The position numbers were made by a program, and so were the translations under genes. Below are positions 48,101 to 58,353 of a stretch of DNA of 64,000 bases, in pieces. The notes below the pieces were generated by a model. That model did not search any database and had not been told where the DNA came from. It was given only the letters and a program-made list of their open reading frames with translations. This stretch comes from Neckera pumila. Taxonomy: Eukaryota; Streptophyta; Bryopsida; Hypnales; Neckeraceae. Positions within the stretch are counted from its first letter, which is position 1. Each line of letters begins with the position of its first letter. The stretch is taken from positions 5,024,501 through 5,088,500 of the forward strand of contig OZ018412.1 in the NCBI GenBank assembly GCA_963969595.1, given 5' to 3'.

Positions 48101-49102
48101 CCGAGGGTGATTCTCATTGCCCGGATAAGGTGAACTTCTCTCACCCTAGAGTCCAATTCGGGTCCACCAAAGTTGCAGCTGCTAGTGTGGAGGGACTGGG
48201 ACCAGTGTTTCCTCATGCAAAGCACGTTTTGGAGACGGATTGTGACCCCTCCGAGTGGCACATAGCCCGCATTTCTGTGAAGTTGAAGAGGAAGTGCCAT
48301 GCCATTCAATCTCAGACAAAGGTGAAGTGCAAGATGATCATAGCTAAGGGATCAAAAGCCACCACTGCTCCAACATACAAGGGTCAAAGACGCGAGTACA
48401 AAGGTTCAAAAATGGAGACAGATGAATTCTGGTTTTGTCCAGATGATATCCAACACTGTGTGATGGGCCCCAAGAGGTCTCATGTTCTCAGTCGTCCAAA
48501 GATCCCTATTGTCTGGCCAGTGATAATTGGTACGGCCCTCTCTTCTGACGAGATTATTCTCTTTGAAGAGGCTGGCTTCCACTTACAGGAACGCCTTGTC
48601 TCCGCGTTGTCTCTTCACGTCTTCAAAGCTTTTTGAAGTTGTAGAATGGACTTACGCAAGACCTCCTCACGCAAACAAGCCTCCATGCATTTGCAATGGA
48701 AAAAACATTTGGAGAAATGAAAATGCGCTAACTGATGGTCACCGGAACTAGTGGGAAAGCGCCTGAAATGTTATAGGGAATATTCTTGGAGTTCACATTT
48801 TGCCATACCCGGAAATTGGAGCTATAATCACCTTACAATCTGGCGTTGAACCTCATCACATGGTGTATCAAGTCACCGTCTCTAATTTCCTAGCTTGCAC
48901 TTGCTTGTATTTCAACAATATGTTGTCTACATCCATTAGAAAGCGAGGGAAATATGTCAATTGCAAACACCTATACTACATTTTTTGTTACTTGTGCAAG
49001 GTGGACCAGAAGAAGGACAAGTTCATTCACGCACCAAGCTTTAGTATAGATGAAGTGATGAAACTATTAGAAATGGCAGGGATGATGAAAAATATAGCTT
49101 GA
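45158..49102 (+). pseudogene. Mutator-like (MULE) transposase with HNHP and SWIM zinc fingers, decayed
   Basis: Transposase remnant in several frames. Segments are 45158-46381, 46321-46617, 46764-47042, 47076-47354, about 47734-48636 and 48527-49102. A C-x2-C ... H-N-H-P-V finger (WRKY/GCM1 or FLYWCH type, typical of MULE N-termini) is split by a 1-base frameshift near 46335. The DDE-like core has C-D-M-Q-S-E-D and F-M-A-D-N-A-Q. A SWIM finger (C-T-C ... N-C-K-H, about 48896-48980) closes the protein. In-frame stops include TGA at 46615-46617 and 47040-47042. A probable intron runs from GTAAGA (47355) to CTTGTCCAG (ending about 47733) and holds GC-rich repeats. The assignment rests on domain order; no terminal inverted repeats were found, so element borders are unknown. 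Confidence 0.72.
47420..47660 (-). repeat. Two-copy GC-rich repeat in the MULE intron
   Basis: Two copies with a period of about 150-160 bp, each with CTCAAGGA(C/T)CCCCT(T/C)GC(C/T)ACCGAGGGCC and then GGGTT(T/C)TCG(A/G)GGTTGGAA. This is the inverted-sense relative of the repeat at 43545-43835. A GGGATCAAATCCC block between copies resembles a tRNA B-box, which hints at, but does not prove, a SINE origin. Confidence 0.7.
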
Positions 49103-52100
49103 AATGCTAGTATTCAACTGAAATACATCGTTAGTGACTGAATCCACATACTGTACTTGTATGTGGCAAAATAGAAGCTTAGGCTTTCAATATCGAGTAC
49201 TGGGAATTCCAAGTCTACTTCTTTCAAGTACTATAAGAGTATTCAAATTCGTAGATAATGACTTTCCTACAAGCAAGGTCAATGAATTCCTCACTCTATG
49301 TCCAATGCGCCATTTTGCCAAATGAATGTGACTTAGACCCTTGGATGGATTGAAAATTGAAAAATGTTCATTTATTCATGACATATTGGAATTTGTCATT
49401 TGTCAAATATTTTGAAGAAGAAAGTATAAATGACTCAAAACTACAATGTAGACCTCTAATCTAGTAGTGAAAATATGAATATGAGATAAATTTCGTTGAT
49501 TTGTTGTTGATTTTCTTTCCCATTTCATTTACATCCCTTTTTCCTATTTTTTCAATTCAGTGACCAACAATGCTAGTATGTGAGCGCAGAGTGGTGATAG
49601 GTGCTGAAAACGGGGAAGAGTGACAAGACCAAAGTTCCAGGGTATCTATTCATATGTCCCATAACGATTGGCATTCTAGAACGTGCCACTTTAAGAGGTA
49701 TCACCTTCGATGGTCTTACATGACAAAGTACCGTGTGGGGGAACTGAGCCTTTCTCCGTCATTATGTGGAGAATTATATTGCTACCGGTTCTCTGTCATT
49801 TTGTTGAAAATACTAACTGAAGCATGTACAGATAAAGCATGTATAGAATAATAAATAAAGCATGTACACACTTTGCCTCAATTGGTTCAAAACCCTTTCT
49901 TCATTTCCTTTTGAAATCCATGCAGACCCTAAACCTTAAGAGTAGACTTAATAAGAAATGACTTCCACTCTCAACAGGACACCGTCATTTATTTTTCTAC
50001 ATTTTTGGTGACAATCCCATGGTCACCACCAGACTTCCCCATTTTTTGGGGAGCCAAGGTTTCTTCAAGACATTAGCTTCCCAAAGAAATGACTCTTGGT
50101 CTCACCATGTGGAGGATTCTTTTCTACTACAAAGAATTTGAACACCACATAAAATATTTACTTATCCACGGTCATAGGGTATATGATCATAGGATCCAAA
50201 TTTACCATTAATAGCAAAAAAAATCAATTTTTTACCCAAAATGTATCTAGGTTTTTTTTCCAAAAAACCTAAAATATCCAACTTATTTTCAAAAGATCCG
50301 AGGGCTCGCAAAACCTGCACTCACCGCTCTCAAGCTTGCGCTTTTAGGCTCACAAACTAATGTTGTTGCGCAAATTGTACATGACATTTCCAAATTCTTC
50401 ATTTGCAAACTCATATTGGATGTCATTGCATTCCATTTTACGTGTTGCATACGTGAAATTCTTCTTTGTTTCTCACTTATGTGCTTCAAGAGATGCCTAA
50501 GTCATTGAAAGGAGACTCCCATTTCACTGGAAAACTCCCAAAGTAATGAATATGATGTTTTAAAGCAAAATACTAATACACACGTATAAACTTGTTTGAA
50601 TAATATTCCATCAGTCCCAAATTGATCTTCATGTTAGACAAAATATATCAGATTAAGGTTGAAAATTACATTTTTAAATCCCATTTTAAACTGTAAATAG
50701 AGTTCGAGACTCTCTTATTGTCCTAGAAATTTCAGTTCTAGATTAGTTTTCAAGATGTAATTAAAGAGCAATAAAGAGAGATTTTTTGGCCATTTTGAAA
50801 GAGTGCCACTATACAATCATTTCTTGAATTCTTGTGGTATAGATTGTATCATTTTGTCTTCCTACAATGTGTATACTCATTCCCACAGCATCTATGTGGA
50901 CAACTCACCTTATCGTATCAACTAGCCCCAGAAAAGTCAGATGCAACGTGCAATTCTAATTTGTTTGTTAAAAAAGATCCTAGAAAATATTGCCCAGTTT
51001 GCTCTAGTTAGGCCAGCAAGCTAATCTTCTTTGGATTTTCTTAAACAAATGAACAATAAACAACAACTTTCCCAGGATTTTTTAACTTTATTGTTTACTT
51101 GACATTCAAAGAAAGTGCAAAGGTTTCAATTAATGAGCCCTTCCTCCACATCACAACAAGAAGATCAATTTGGAATACAAAATAAGGGCCAATAAGATGA
51201 TGACATAGGAATGATTTCCAGAGGGCAAAGAGGGCAAGGACATATAGAGTCGGGGACAAAAAGATCCATTCTTCATTGAGATGCTTCCTTACGTAGTCAA
51301 TACTTCACCAAATTTGACAACTAATTATATATTCTAAAAGCTATGATAGAGAGACAAAAGGTGTTAAATTTTGAGGCATATCAAACAAAGAGTAGTAAAA
51401 ATTAAAAAAATTTAGAAATAATAATTAAAAATCACAGTTTAAAAGTTCTAAAAATTGTTAAAAATCCACCACCAGTATTCCACCAATTTAAAACCAATCT
51501 ATTATCAATCTATAAGGCACTCACTTGATTTAAAGCACTTTCAAATTCTAAAGAGCGACATAGAGGCAAAACAATACTATTCAAGTTGATGAGCATGCCA
51601 AATTCTTTATGAATTATAAGTGCAAAATTGTCTTTGGCAAATATTAAAAGATGGTAGGACAATTATTTTCACTTCAAATTTTAATGCATTACTTCCCATT
51701 CTCAGCTTTTAGAATATATAATTAGTTATAACTTTGGTGGAGAATTGACTCCTTTGGAAAGGCCTAGGTGAGGAATGGACATTTTGGTACTCATATTAGA
51801 TCTAAAGGATGAACAGAGCGGGATGGATAAACAGATAATTGTCGACAACACAAAATAAGGCACCAGGGATGCAATAGAGGTGATGGCAACAGAAATATCA
51901 GAGGGATGAATTGGAAATGGACATAGTGAGTCCATTCAACAAAATTGCACTATCATATTCAAACGAACAATCAATCATTTGTATCAATCTGGTATGCTCT
52001 TCGCTATCTCAGTTATACAGTAATGATTTTTTCTCAGCTCTACCCTTCCATTAAAAAAATTCTACCCTTCCATAAAAAAATTCTACTCTTCCATAAAAAG

Positions 52101-52231
52101 TAACAACATTTGCAATATGCAAAAAGAAGGTGAGCTCTCATCTAACTGCGTGTTTAGTACTCAAAACATTCTCATCAAAACGTACAGGAAGTACCACTAA
52201 GCTGCAAAGTTGAACCTCTGCCTCTGAACGT
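49103..52231. other. Non-coding region between the MULE and XTH
   Basis: AT-rich, with no recognisable coding potential on either strand; scattered short ORFs lack domains. A short tandem repeat at 52039-52100 (three copies of about 22 bp with CTACCCTTCCATAAAAAAAT) lies just beyond the XTH stop and may be in its 3' UTR. Confidence 0.6.
52039..52100. repeat. Three-copy 22-bp tandem repeat near the XTH 3' end
   Basis: Three adjacent copies of TCTACCCTTCCATAAAAAAA with one or two changes each. Confidence 0.8.
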
Positions 52232-53381
52232 TCACAAAACATTCAAGGCGCACTCAGCCGGGGGCGTAGGGTTGCGTCCCTTATCAGTGCAGTAATTGTA
52301 CACAAGATAGTTTTTGCGAACCCAATTGAGGCGATCGAGGTCATTAGCACCCAGAGCCTGATACTCCGATTGCTCCCACCAGTTGTTCTGGGCTGCAATG
52401 CAAGGGCCATTGTTTCCATTCGAGACAAGGCAGGCATCCACGCTGAACTTCTCATAGGTGGCAATGAAAGGCGCATGAGTCCAGTTGAGCTTTACCCACC
52501 CATCGTTGGTAGCCCAATTCTCGCCATTCCAAATGGTGCTGTAGATTCCCACTGGCTGAGAGTTCGGGTAGTCCGTCCCCAGAGCCTGCTTGTTGTTCTT
52601 GAACACACGGATCGGTGTGTCGTCCACGTAAAACACAATCTGCCTCTTGTTCCACAACACCGAGTACTCGTGAAAATCAGCTGCGGGGTCGAACCAGAGG
52701 TAAATCCTTTGCTCACGTGCACCCTTCCCACCTGCGCAGTCATTCACTTTTAGTCAACATTTTGACAAATGTTTGGACTGGCTGCAAGCCTAGAGGAAAA
52801 TGTAATTATGTAGCCAGATTTCAATGAGAAATCGCCAGAGCTTGTATTGTAGCTACCAAAAAACAAAAATACTCAAAAATGCCAAATTGGTAGCCTCAAC
52901 CAAATTCAAGGAACCAGCCTAGTGAAAAAAGAAAAAAAGAAAAAGAAAGCGGTGTACCTGCGAAGATATTCGTCTGGAGAATGTAAGGCTGGCCTGACAC
53001 ATTTCCTAAAAACTCGAAATCCATCTCGTCATGGAGTTCAGTTTGGGAGGACATGTAGTAAGCAGTTACCGTGCCCGCTGAGTTCCCCGGCACCAACTTC
53101 ATTCGCATCCCAATCTTCCCGAACAGATACTTGTGCTTGGAACCGAATCCAGCAGCTGAGTATTCGTCCAGGATCAGTTGCGCCCGTTGCCCATTGTTCA
53201 GAACCTGAAAATGCTGACTGTCTGATGCACTGGAGTAATTATCCAGGAACGATGTGGGACGATTGTTGTTGGAGCCTGCATCTTGACCAAGCACCAACCT
53301 CTGCATGTTGCTAATCATGAACGCCACACACAAGGTTAGCCACCAGCCCTGAAAGCCTTCAGACTTCCCAGTGGTTGCCAT
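52232..53381 (-). CDS. Xyloglucan endotransglucosylase/hydrolase (GH16 family, 2 exons)
   Basis: Secreted cell-wall enzyme that cuts xyloglucan chains and rejoins them to another chain (or to water), loosening or rebuilding the wall. Predicted 307 residues, near the usual 280-300 plus a long leader. Exons, in transcription order, are 53381-52958 and 52731-52232, with a GT-AG intron in phase 1. Residues 1-33 hold a hydrophobic signal segment ([14 protein letters not shown]). The catalytic motif is [10 protein letters not shown] at 117-126, with E119 as nucleophile, D121 and E123 as acid/base. M replaces the usual I at 120, a mild change. An N-glycosylation site (N127-V-S) follows directly, as in most XTHs. 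Exon 2 carries the xyloglucan-binding strands and the XET C-terminal domain ([17 protein letters not shown]), with paired cysteines. Transferase versus hydrolase preference cannot be told from sequence. Confidence 0.93.
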
Positions 53382-53391
53382 AATTCGTCAC

Positions 53392-53495
53392 AAAAAACTG
53401 TGAACTCTTGTGAAAGAAATCCAATGTGTCGAGGTTCCAAACAAGACTTCCAAAAACTTGCGAACTCCTGGGAGGAAAGCCAATGTGTCGAGGTT
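53392..53495 (-). repeat. Direct duplication in the XTH 5' leader
   Basis: Two copies of about 45 bp (53392-53436 and 53451-53495) share CCAATGTGTCGAGGTT and CGAACTC/TGAACTC blocks. They lie immediately upstream of the XTH ATG on the coding strand, so probably in the 5' UTR or proximal promoter. Confidence 0.7.
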
Positions 53496-54817
53496 TAAAC
53501 AATTTGCAACAGAGGCCAAACCCGTTCAGAGCAAACGGTCTTGCTTAAAGGGATAGGAGTGACATTACAACCTCAGGTGAATGTTTATATACCCACCTTT
53601 CTGTCCTGCATACCTGTTGTGGACGGTGGTGTCCATGAACTTTTTCTGTGCATGACACAGCAAAGTTACAGCTCAGGACCACCATGGGTCTCAGGCCAAC
53701 TGTACAGTACAGCGTGAGGCGAAGCTACTTCGAAGCGAGAGGTGTACAAGATCATCCATGCAGGTCAAAGTAGTACGGAGTAAGTTACGCCTCCCCCAAT
53801 TAAGCAATTGCCGCTAATTAGCAGAAGTTCAAACTTTAAATTTAGGAAATTAAGTAACCTGACATAAACTGGTTTGAAGAAAGGATGATCAGGGCTGGAA
53901 TGTTTCAACTTCCAGTCACGAGAAGAAGCGTGTATCTCCACGCTCATGCAGTCTAAGTCCCAGTTCACAGCAACGGGAAATGCGTGGAACTGGGTGTGAG
54001 AGGGTCCGTTTCTCATTAGCTACACAGAGTCCAGGAAGATCTAGTCAGCTTCACTCCTGATCATGATAAGTGAACTGACTAATTCATGTCGCCCATATGT
54101 AGCAAATTAATTCAGCCCTTGGCTCCTGGACCTACCACATGAAGAGCAGAAAATTGCTATGATGTTCAATTCAGTTCACACAGGTGAACTTTTTCTTGAC
54201 GTTTCAACAACTGTATTACATCGTACTTCGGTTGGTTGGTTCAAACGGTAGCCAGATTGGCAAGTCAGTCCTTCCGTAGACGCGACCTAGAGAGCTCCTC
54301 TGGTTGGATGCAGACTAAGGAAATTCCCGAGGTGTTTTACATGTGAGCTGCAGTAAGGAATAGAACTCTCCAAATTCCGTTTAAGACGACTCTTGGATTC
54401 CTTCACCCAGTTTCTGAAAAAGATCCCACTTCGTACACAGGAGGAAGGAGTGCAAGGTAGCTGCAACTAGCAATCTTCTCTACCTTCATAATCATTTTAC
54501 CGTCACGCACCAGGTCTGCAGGAAGATGGTGTGTACTGTGTAGTAGGTCACAGAACATCATAAAGTAGGTGCATTCAACAAGAACGGTACTAAGCCTTGA
54601 GGAATTTCTGTACACTTCCTCCACCCTGGCAGACTGGTACAGAAAATAGCCCACTTGGGAGGAGATGGTGGTCGGACAGGCATGAAAGCTATGAAACTAA
54701 GAAAACAGCAAAGGCTACGCAGAGACATGATGAAATTTGGAAATTTCAGTCAGGAATACAGAGAAACGTGACTAACACCAGAAACCAGATTGCTCATTTC
54801 AGGGTACAGTTCGTTCT
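53496..54817. other. XTH promoter region, no gene recognised
   Basis: Upstream of the XTH gene and downstream of the next minus-strand gene. No ORF here has a recognisable domain. Specific cis-elements could not be assigned with confidence. Confidence 0.5.
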
Positions 54818-54892
54818 CTAGGCCATGCGAAGCCCCACCTCAAGCTCATTGATCTCAGAAACATTCCGCTCCTTGCCCAAATAGTCAGCTCC
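54818..54892 (-). other. Candidate terminal coding exon of unknown gene
   Basis: On the minus strand, a pyrimidine-rich tract and CAG acceptor (TATTGTTTGACAG) are followed by 24 clean codons of charged, protein-like sequence, then TAG at 54820-54818. It lies beyond the stop of the p34 gene on the same strand. It could be an alternative last exon of that transcript, part of an unseen small gene, or chance. No upstream partner exon was identified between 54893 and 55442. Confidence 0.22.
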
Positions 54893-55442
54893 CTGTCAAA
54901 CAATAAAGGGATATTAATGCACCTCAAATGGCATATTGCAATGTCTGTCTTGAGATTCCATCCAGGTCATCTTGATCTCTAAGGTAACTAAATGCCAACA
55001 AAAATTCTCAAGCCTGGACAACATAAAAATTGAGGGCAGATACACCAGTCACCAGCTCCTAAGAAACAATGCGGTGATCCTCTGACTCCAAACTAATCAA
55101 GATAAGAAGTACACGCATTTCTAACCATAACAACATTCACGATAAGAAATGAAATACCATCGAACATCACAGCATAAAACTTAACTACCAGATCAAATTG
55201 AAGTCTTGACCTCCTTCCCAAGTCCCCATTTACAGAAGCGTTCAAGGGTGAACCATGAAACATTTTATCAATTCTACGATACAATATATTACAGTTGTTT
55301 TTCTACATGTTGGACTTAAACCCGTTCTATATTTCAAAACGTAAAAGCAGGCACCACAAAAGACGATCTAGCCAAGGAAATACGGCTAGGCACACAAGAG
55401 CCAAGAGGACGTAGAGATGCACAGCTAATTAAGTTGCCTGCA

Positions 55443-57917
55443 TCACTCGTCGTCGTCTTCATCGTCGTCTAAGAACATGCTAGCCATGCGCATAGCAAGC
55501 TGAGCAGCCATCTCTCTCCTTTGTATATCAGTCATGTTACGCATGTTCTCTCGCATACTAGCCATCTCGTGCATCATTTTCTCCAGATCCTCAGCACCAT
55601 GATCCTTGTTCTTTGATCCTGACTTCTGAATCTTCTCAAAACCACGGATATCAGCTGTCTCAAGAACATCAGCAGAGGTAATAGTAGACGTCTCTAGATG
55701 CTCCGCTCCTTCAGAATGTTCCACAACAACAATCTGGTCTCCACTATCTTGAGCAATGGACGCAACAGGAGAGAATGTGGTTGATGATGAGGAAGCAGCT
55801 GCAGACTTAATATCTATGTGATCACCAAGTACATCTGTTTCTGTAGACTCTACGGTGGTATCCATCTTATATTCCCCATTGAAGGGAACCACATCCAGGG
55901 GCGGAGCCTCAGCACCCCTGAAGCTCCACATGTCCTCATTTCCATCCCACGGTTCTGTTGATGCATTAGACAAGACCTCATACTCGATTAGGAAGTCTTC
56001 CTCCTCATCGCTTGAAAACTCTCCATCTGTGCAATTCATTATGAAAATAAAGACAAATTCAGCCAACCACCCAGTGAAGAGCATGTCTTGCGACTTCAAG
56101 AGATTATTGGGTTGCAAATTGAATCATAGATATACGAAATAAATATGTAAAAAACTCATTTCGAACATAAAATCCACCAAGAATGCAAAATTCACACAGA
56201 GAATGCAAACCCTTGTTTGCACCTTCGTCATTCTCTTTTGAATCTGGTTGATCCACATTTGTCTGCTGCTCTGTGGACTTCATGACCAGACCAGGCCACA
56301 TGTGTGCAGATAGTGCATCCAGAATTCGTGGAACTCCTTGCAAGTCCCCATCAACAGACATGCCTGTATCAGAAAAGTGCTGAATAAGTTGTCTTACTGA
56401 TTCAGTTCCGTTGGATGAGGATAATTTATTCTTACTCAACAGTTAAGAACGTGGAATTTGTAATATTCTCCTATTGCCTCCTATTCTTCGAGAAAATAAT
56501 GTTGTGAGCTTACATTTATCGAATGCCTCATTGACTGCACAGGCCTCAATATACTCAATCCCCTGCTCGGTGCACCATTCTATGCATGCACGCCGTCTAA
56601 GCTCTGGGTCGTCATCTTCCTCTTCAGCCAGAAGGCCACTGCCCTCTGCTCGGTCAATGCCGAAGTCCATGAACTCAGGATGTGGATCACTAGACGATTC
56701 TCCACGTTTCATCAATCGCCTTCGGTACTCTATGTGCCCAAAATGTGAAGGTAATCGATCGGCCTTGTTTCCAACACATATCTGTACTTCATAGCGTGTC
56801 AAATCTGAAGCTTTTATCCACTGCTGCAAACTCTCGAATGTTGTTGGCTGCCAAGCGATTTTAGTGTCAAGTTAGTGACCAAATTTTATGTAGGTTGAAA
56901 TGTCGCCAATCTATAATGCAAGTGTCATCCAAACGCATGAGCACGAGCACTATTGCACATCCACAAATGAAATGGCAAGACAAGTGCCTCTTACATCGCT
57001 CAGATCAAAAACCATGAGAAGAGCTTCACAATGCTCCAGCATTGGAGGAGATCCAATGTCCAACGCATCCAAGCGCACAGTCCAAATGCATACATCAGCG
57101 GTATAATACTTAGTATCGATTATCCAGCTGCAAATCCAAGAACATAACAACAGGTACTAAATATTAGTAACCTGATCTAAAATTTTATAACCAGAGCTAC
57201 ACGCTAATATAAGGACACCAAAATCGTCAGGGTCATTCCCTTAATTAGTATATCCCTATTGTTGAAGTAACAATCTTGGAAATCTACCAATAAAATTCTG
57301 CCCCTTCATAACTTTTGCATACGGTATCCAAAGAACTCATTCTATGGTGCGTTGAAATCCTCTTTCATTCAAAACAAGAACACGTACAATTTCAACAGTC
57401 CAATAGCAAGAACTGTGCTCAAAAGCATATGTGGTGTCCCTACCTCACCACGAGATACTAAGTATGCTTAGCTACAAATCCAGGAATGAATTAGTGCGGT
57501 ATTCCCCACTAAAGCCCCTCCAAATCAGTGAAGAAAGATACAAAATCGCATCAAATAATTTGCTTACCCATGACAAGTCGAATCGGAAGACGAGGTATCC
57601 TTCGCGAGTTCTTCATTTGTTATCAACCCTGTCGAAACAGAAAAATTGCATTTACAGAAGGTTAACTTGACAGAACAGGAAAACCCTAATCGCAGCAAAA
57701 GAAGTCACCGATGCAGTTCTATTACACAGGCACTTCAAACAAAAATCCGATACCCAAAGTTTCAGGCATAGTTTTGAGAATTGTAAACATTTGACGTACG
57801 CTTCAGGAGTGAGTGTTTGCCAACATTACGCGGGCCGATGATCACAATACTGGGACGATCCGAAACTGCAGAAGCACTCTCGTCCGGAGCAACAGCAGTG
57901 GGCACCTGCATCCCCAT
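55443..57917 (-). CDS. Alpha/gamma-adaptin-binding protein p34 (AAGAB) homologue (6 exons)
   Basis: Cytosolic chaperone-like protein. In animals AAGAB helps assemble AP-1/AP-2 clathrin adaptors; the plant homologues are annotated as GTP-binding proteins. Predicted 456 residues. Exons are 57917-57800, 57628-57568, 57127-56995, 56847-56514, 56363-56223 and 56026-55443, all GT-AG with phases that close exactly. The N-terminal half is a degenerate small-GTPase fold: a P-loop-like G28-P-R-N-V-G-K-H-S36, a Y-Y-T-A-D-V switch-like strand, L-M-V-F-D-L-S-D, and a G4-like N131-K-A-D134. The middle has an acidic loop and I-E-A-C-A-V-N-E. The C-terminal helix (R-R-E-M-A-A-Q-L-A-M-R-M-A) ends in an acidic DDDEDDDE tail, the conserved p34 C-terminus. 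The ORF continues in frame 71 codons upstream of the chosen ATG; I chose the first ATG beside the conserved core. AAAACCCTAA near 57680 lies within intron 1. Confidence 0.9.
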
Positions 57918-58353
57918 TGGACTCCTTGTTGTTGCCACCAGCGAGTCAGCGAAACAAGCACAAAGCTTAAAAACTGGACCTTCTCTCACCACTACTACAA
58001 ATTCACATACAAACTCAGAGGAAGTGTAATCGATCCATTGAGCCCTAAAAAACGTCACATACACACCAAAGCCCTGTCTCTTTCTGTACGCCAATTCTTG
58101 GCGCTTTGGAGTGCCGGACGAGAAAAGCAAGCTTTGGCTCTGACGGGCTGCCCGTGAATAAACTCGCCATGGCTATGCAAGACTCTAAACCGGTAGGTAT
58201 GGGACAAGATCACATTACAGAGGTTCATTTGTTTAAGGAGGGTCATTTTTAGTCATAGGATTGGTCTGACAAGATTATCTTACAGAGGTTTATTTGTTTA
58301 CAGAAATATGGAAGGTCAACTTAGAGAGGTTCTACTGTATGTGGAGTGCAATC
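57918..58353. promoter_or_regulatory. Upstream region of the p34 gene with a pogo-like MITE end
   Basis: The likely promoter and leader of the p34 homologue. Near 58326-58339 the sequence GAGAGGTTCTACTG is followed by TA. Its complement, CAGTAGAACCTCTC, resembles the Emigrant/pogo terminus with TA target. A matching left end was not found. Related TTACAGAGGTT motifs occur at about 58215 and 58285. Confidence 0.4.

Noticed and set aside
57918..58130. N-terminal extension of the p34 homologue
   Set aside because: In frame and open, but without conserved content; the GTPase-like core starts right after the chosen ATG, so it is more likely 5' UTR.
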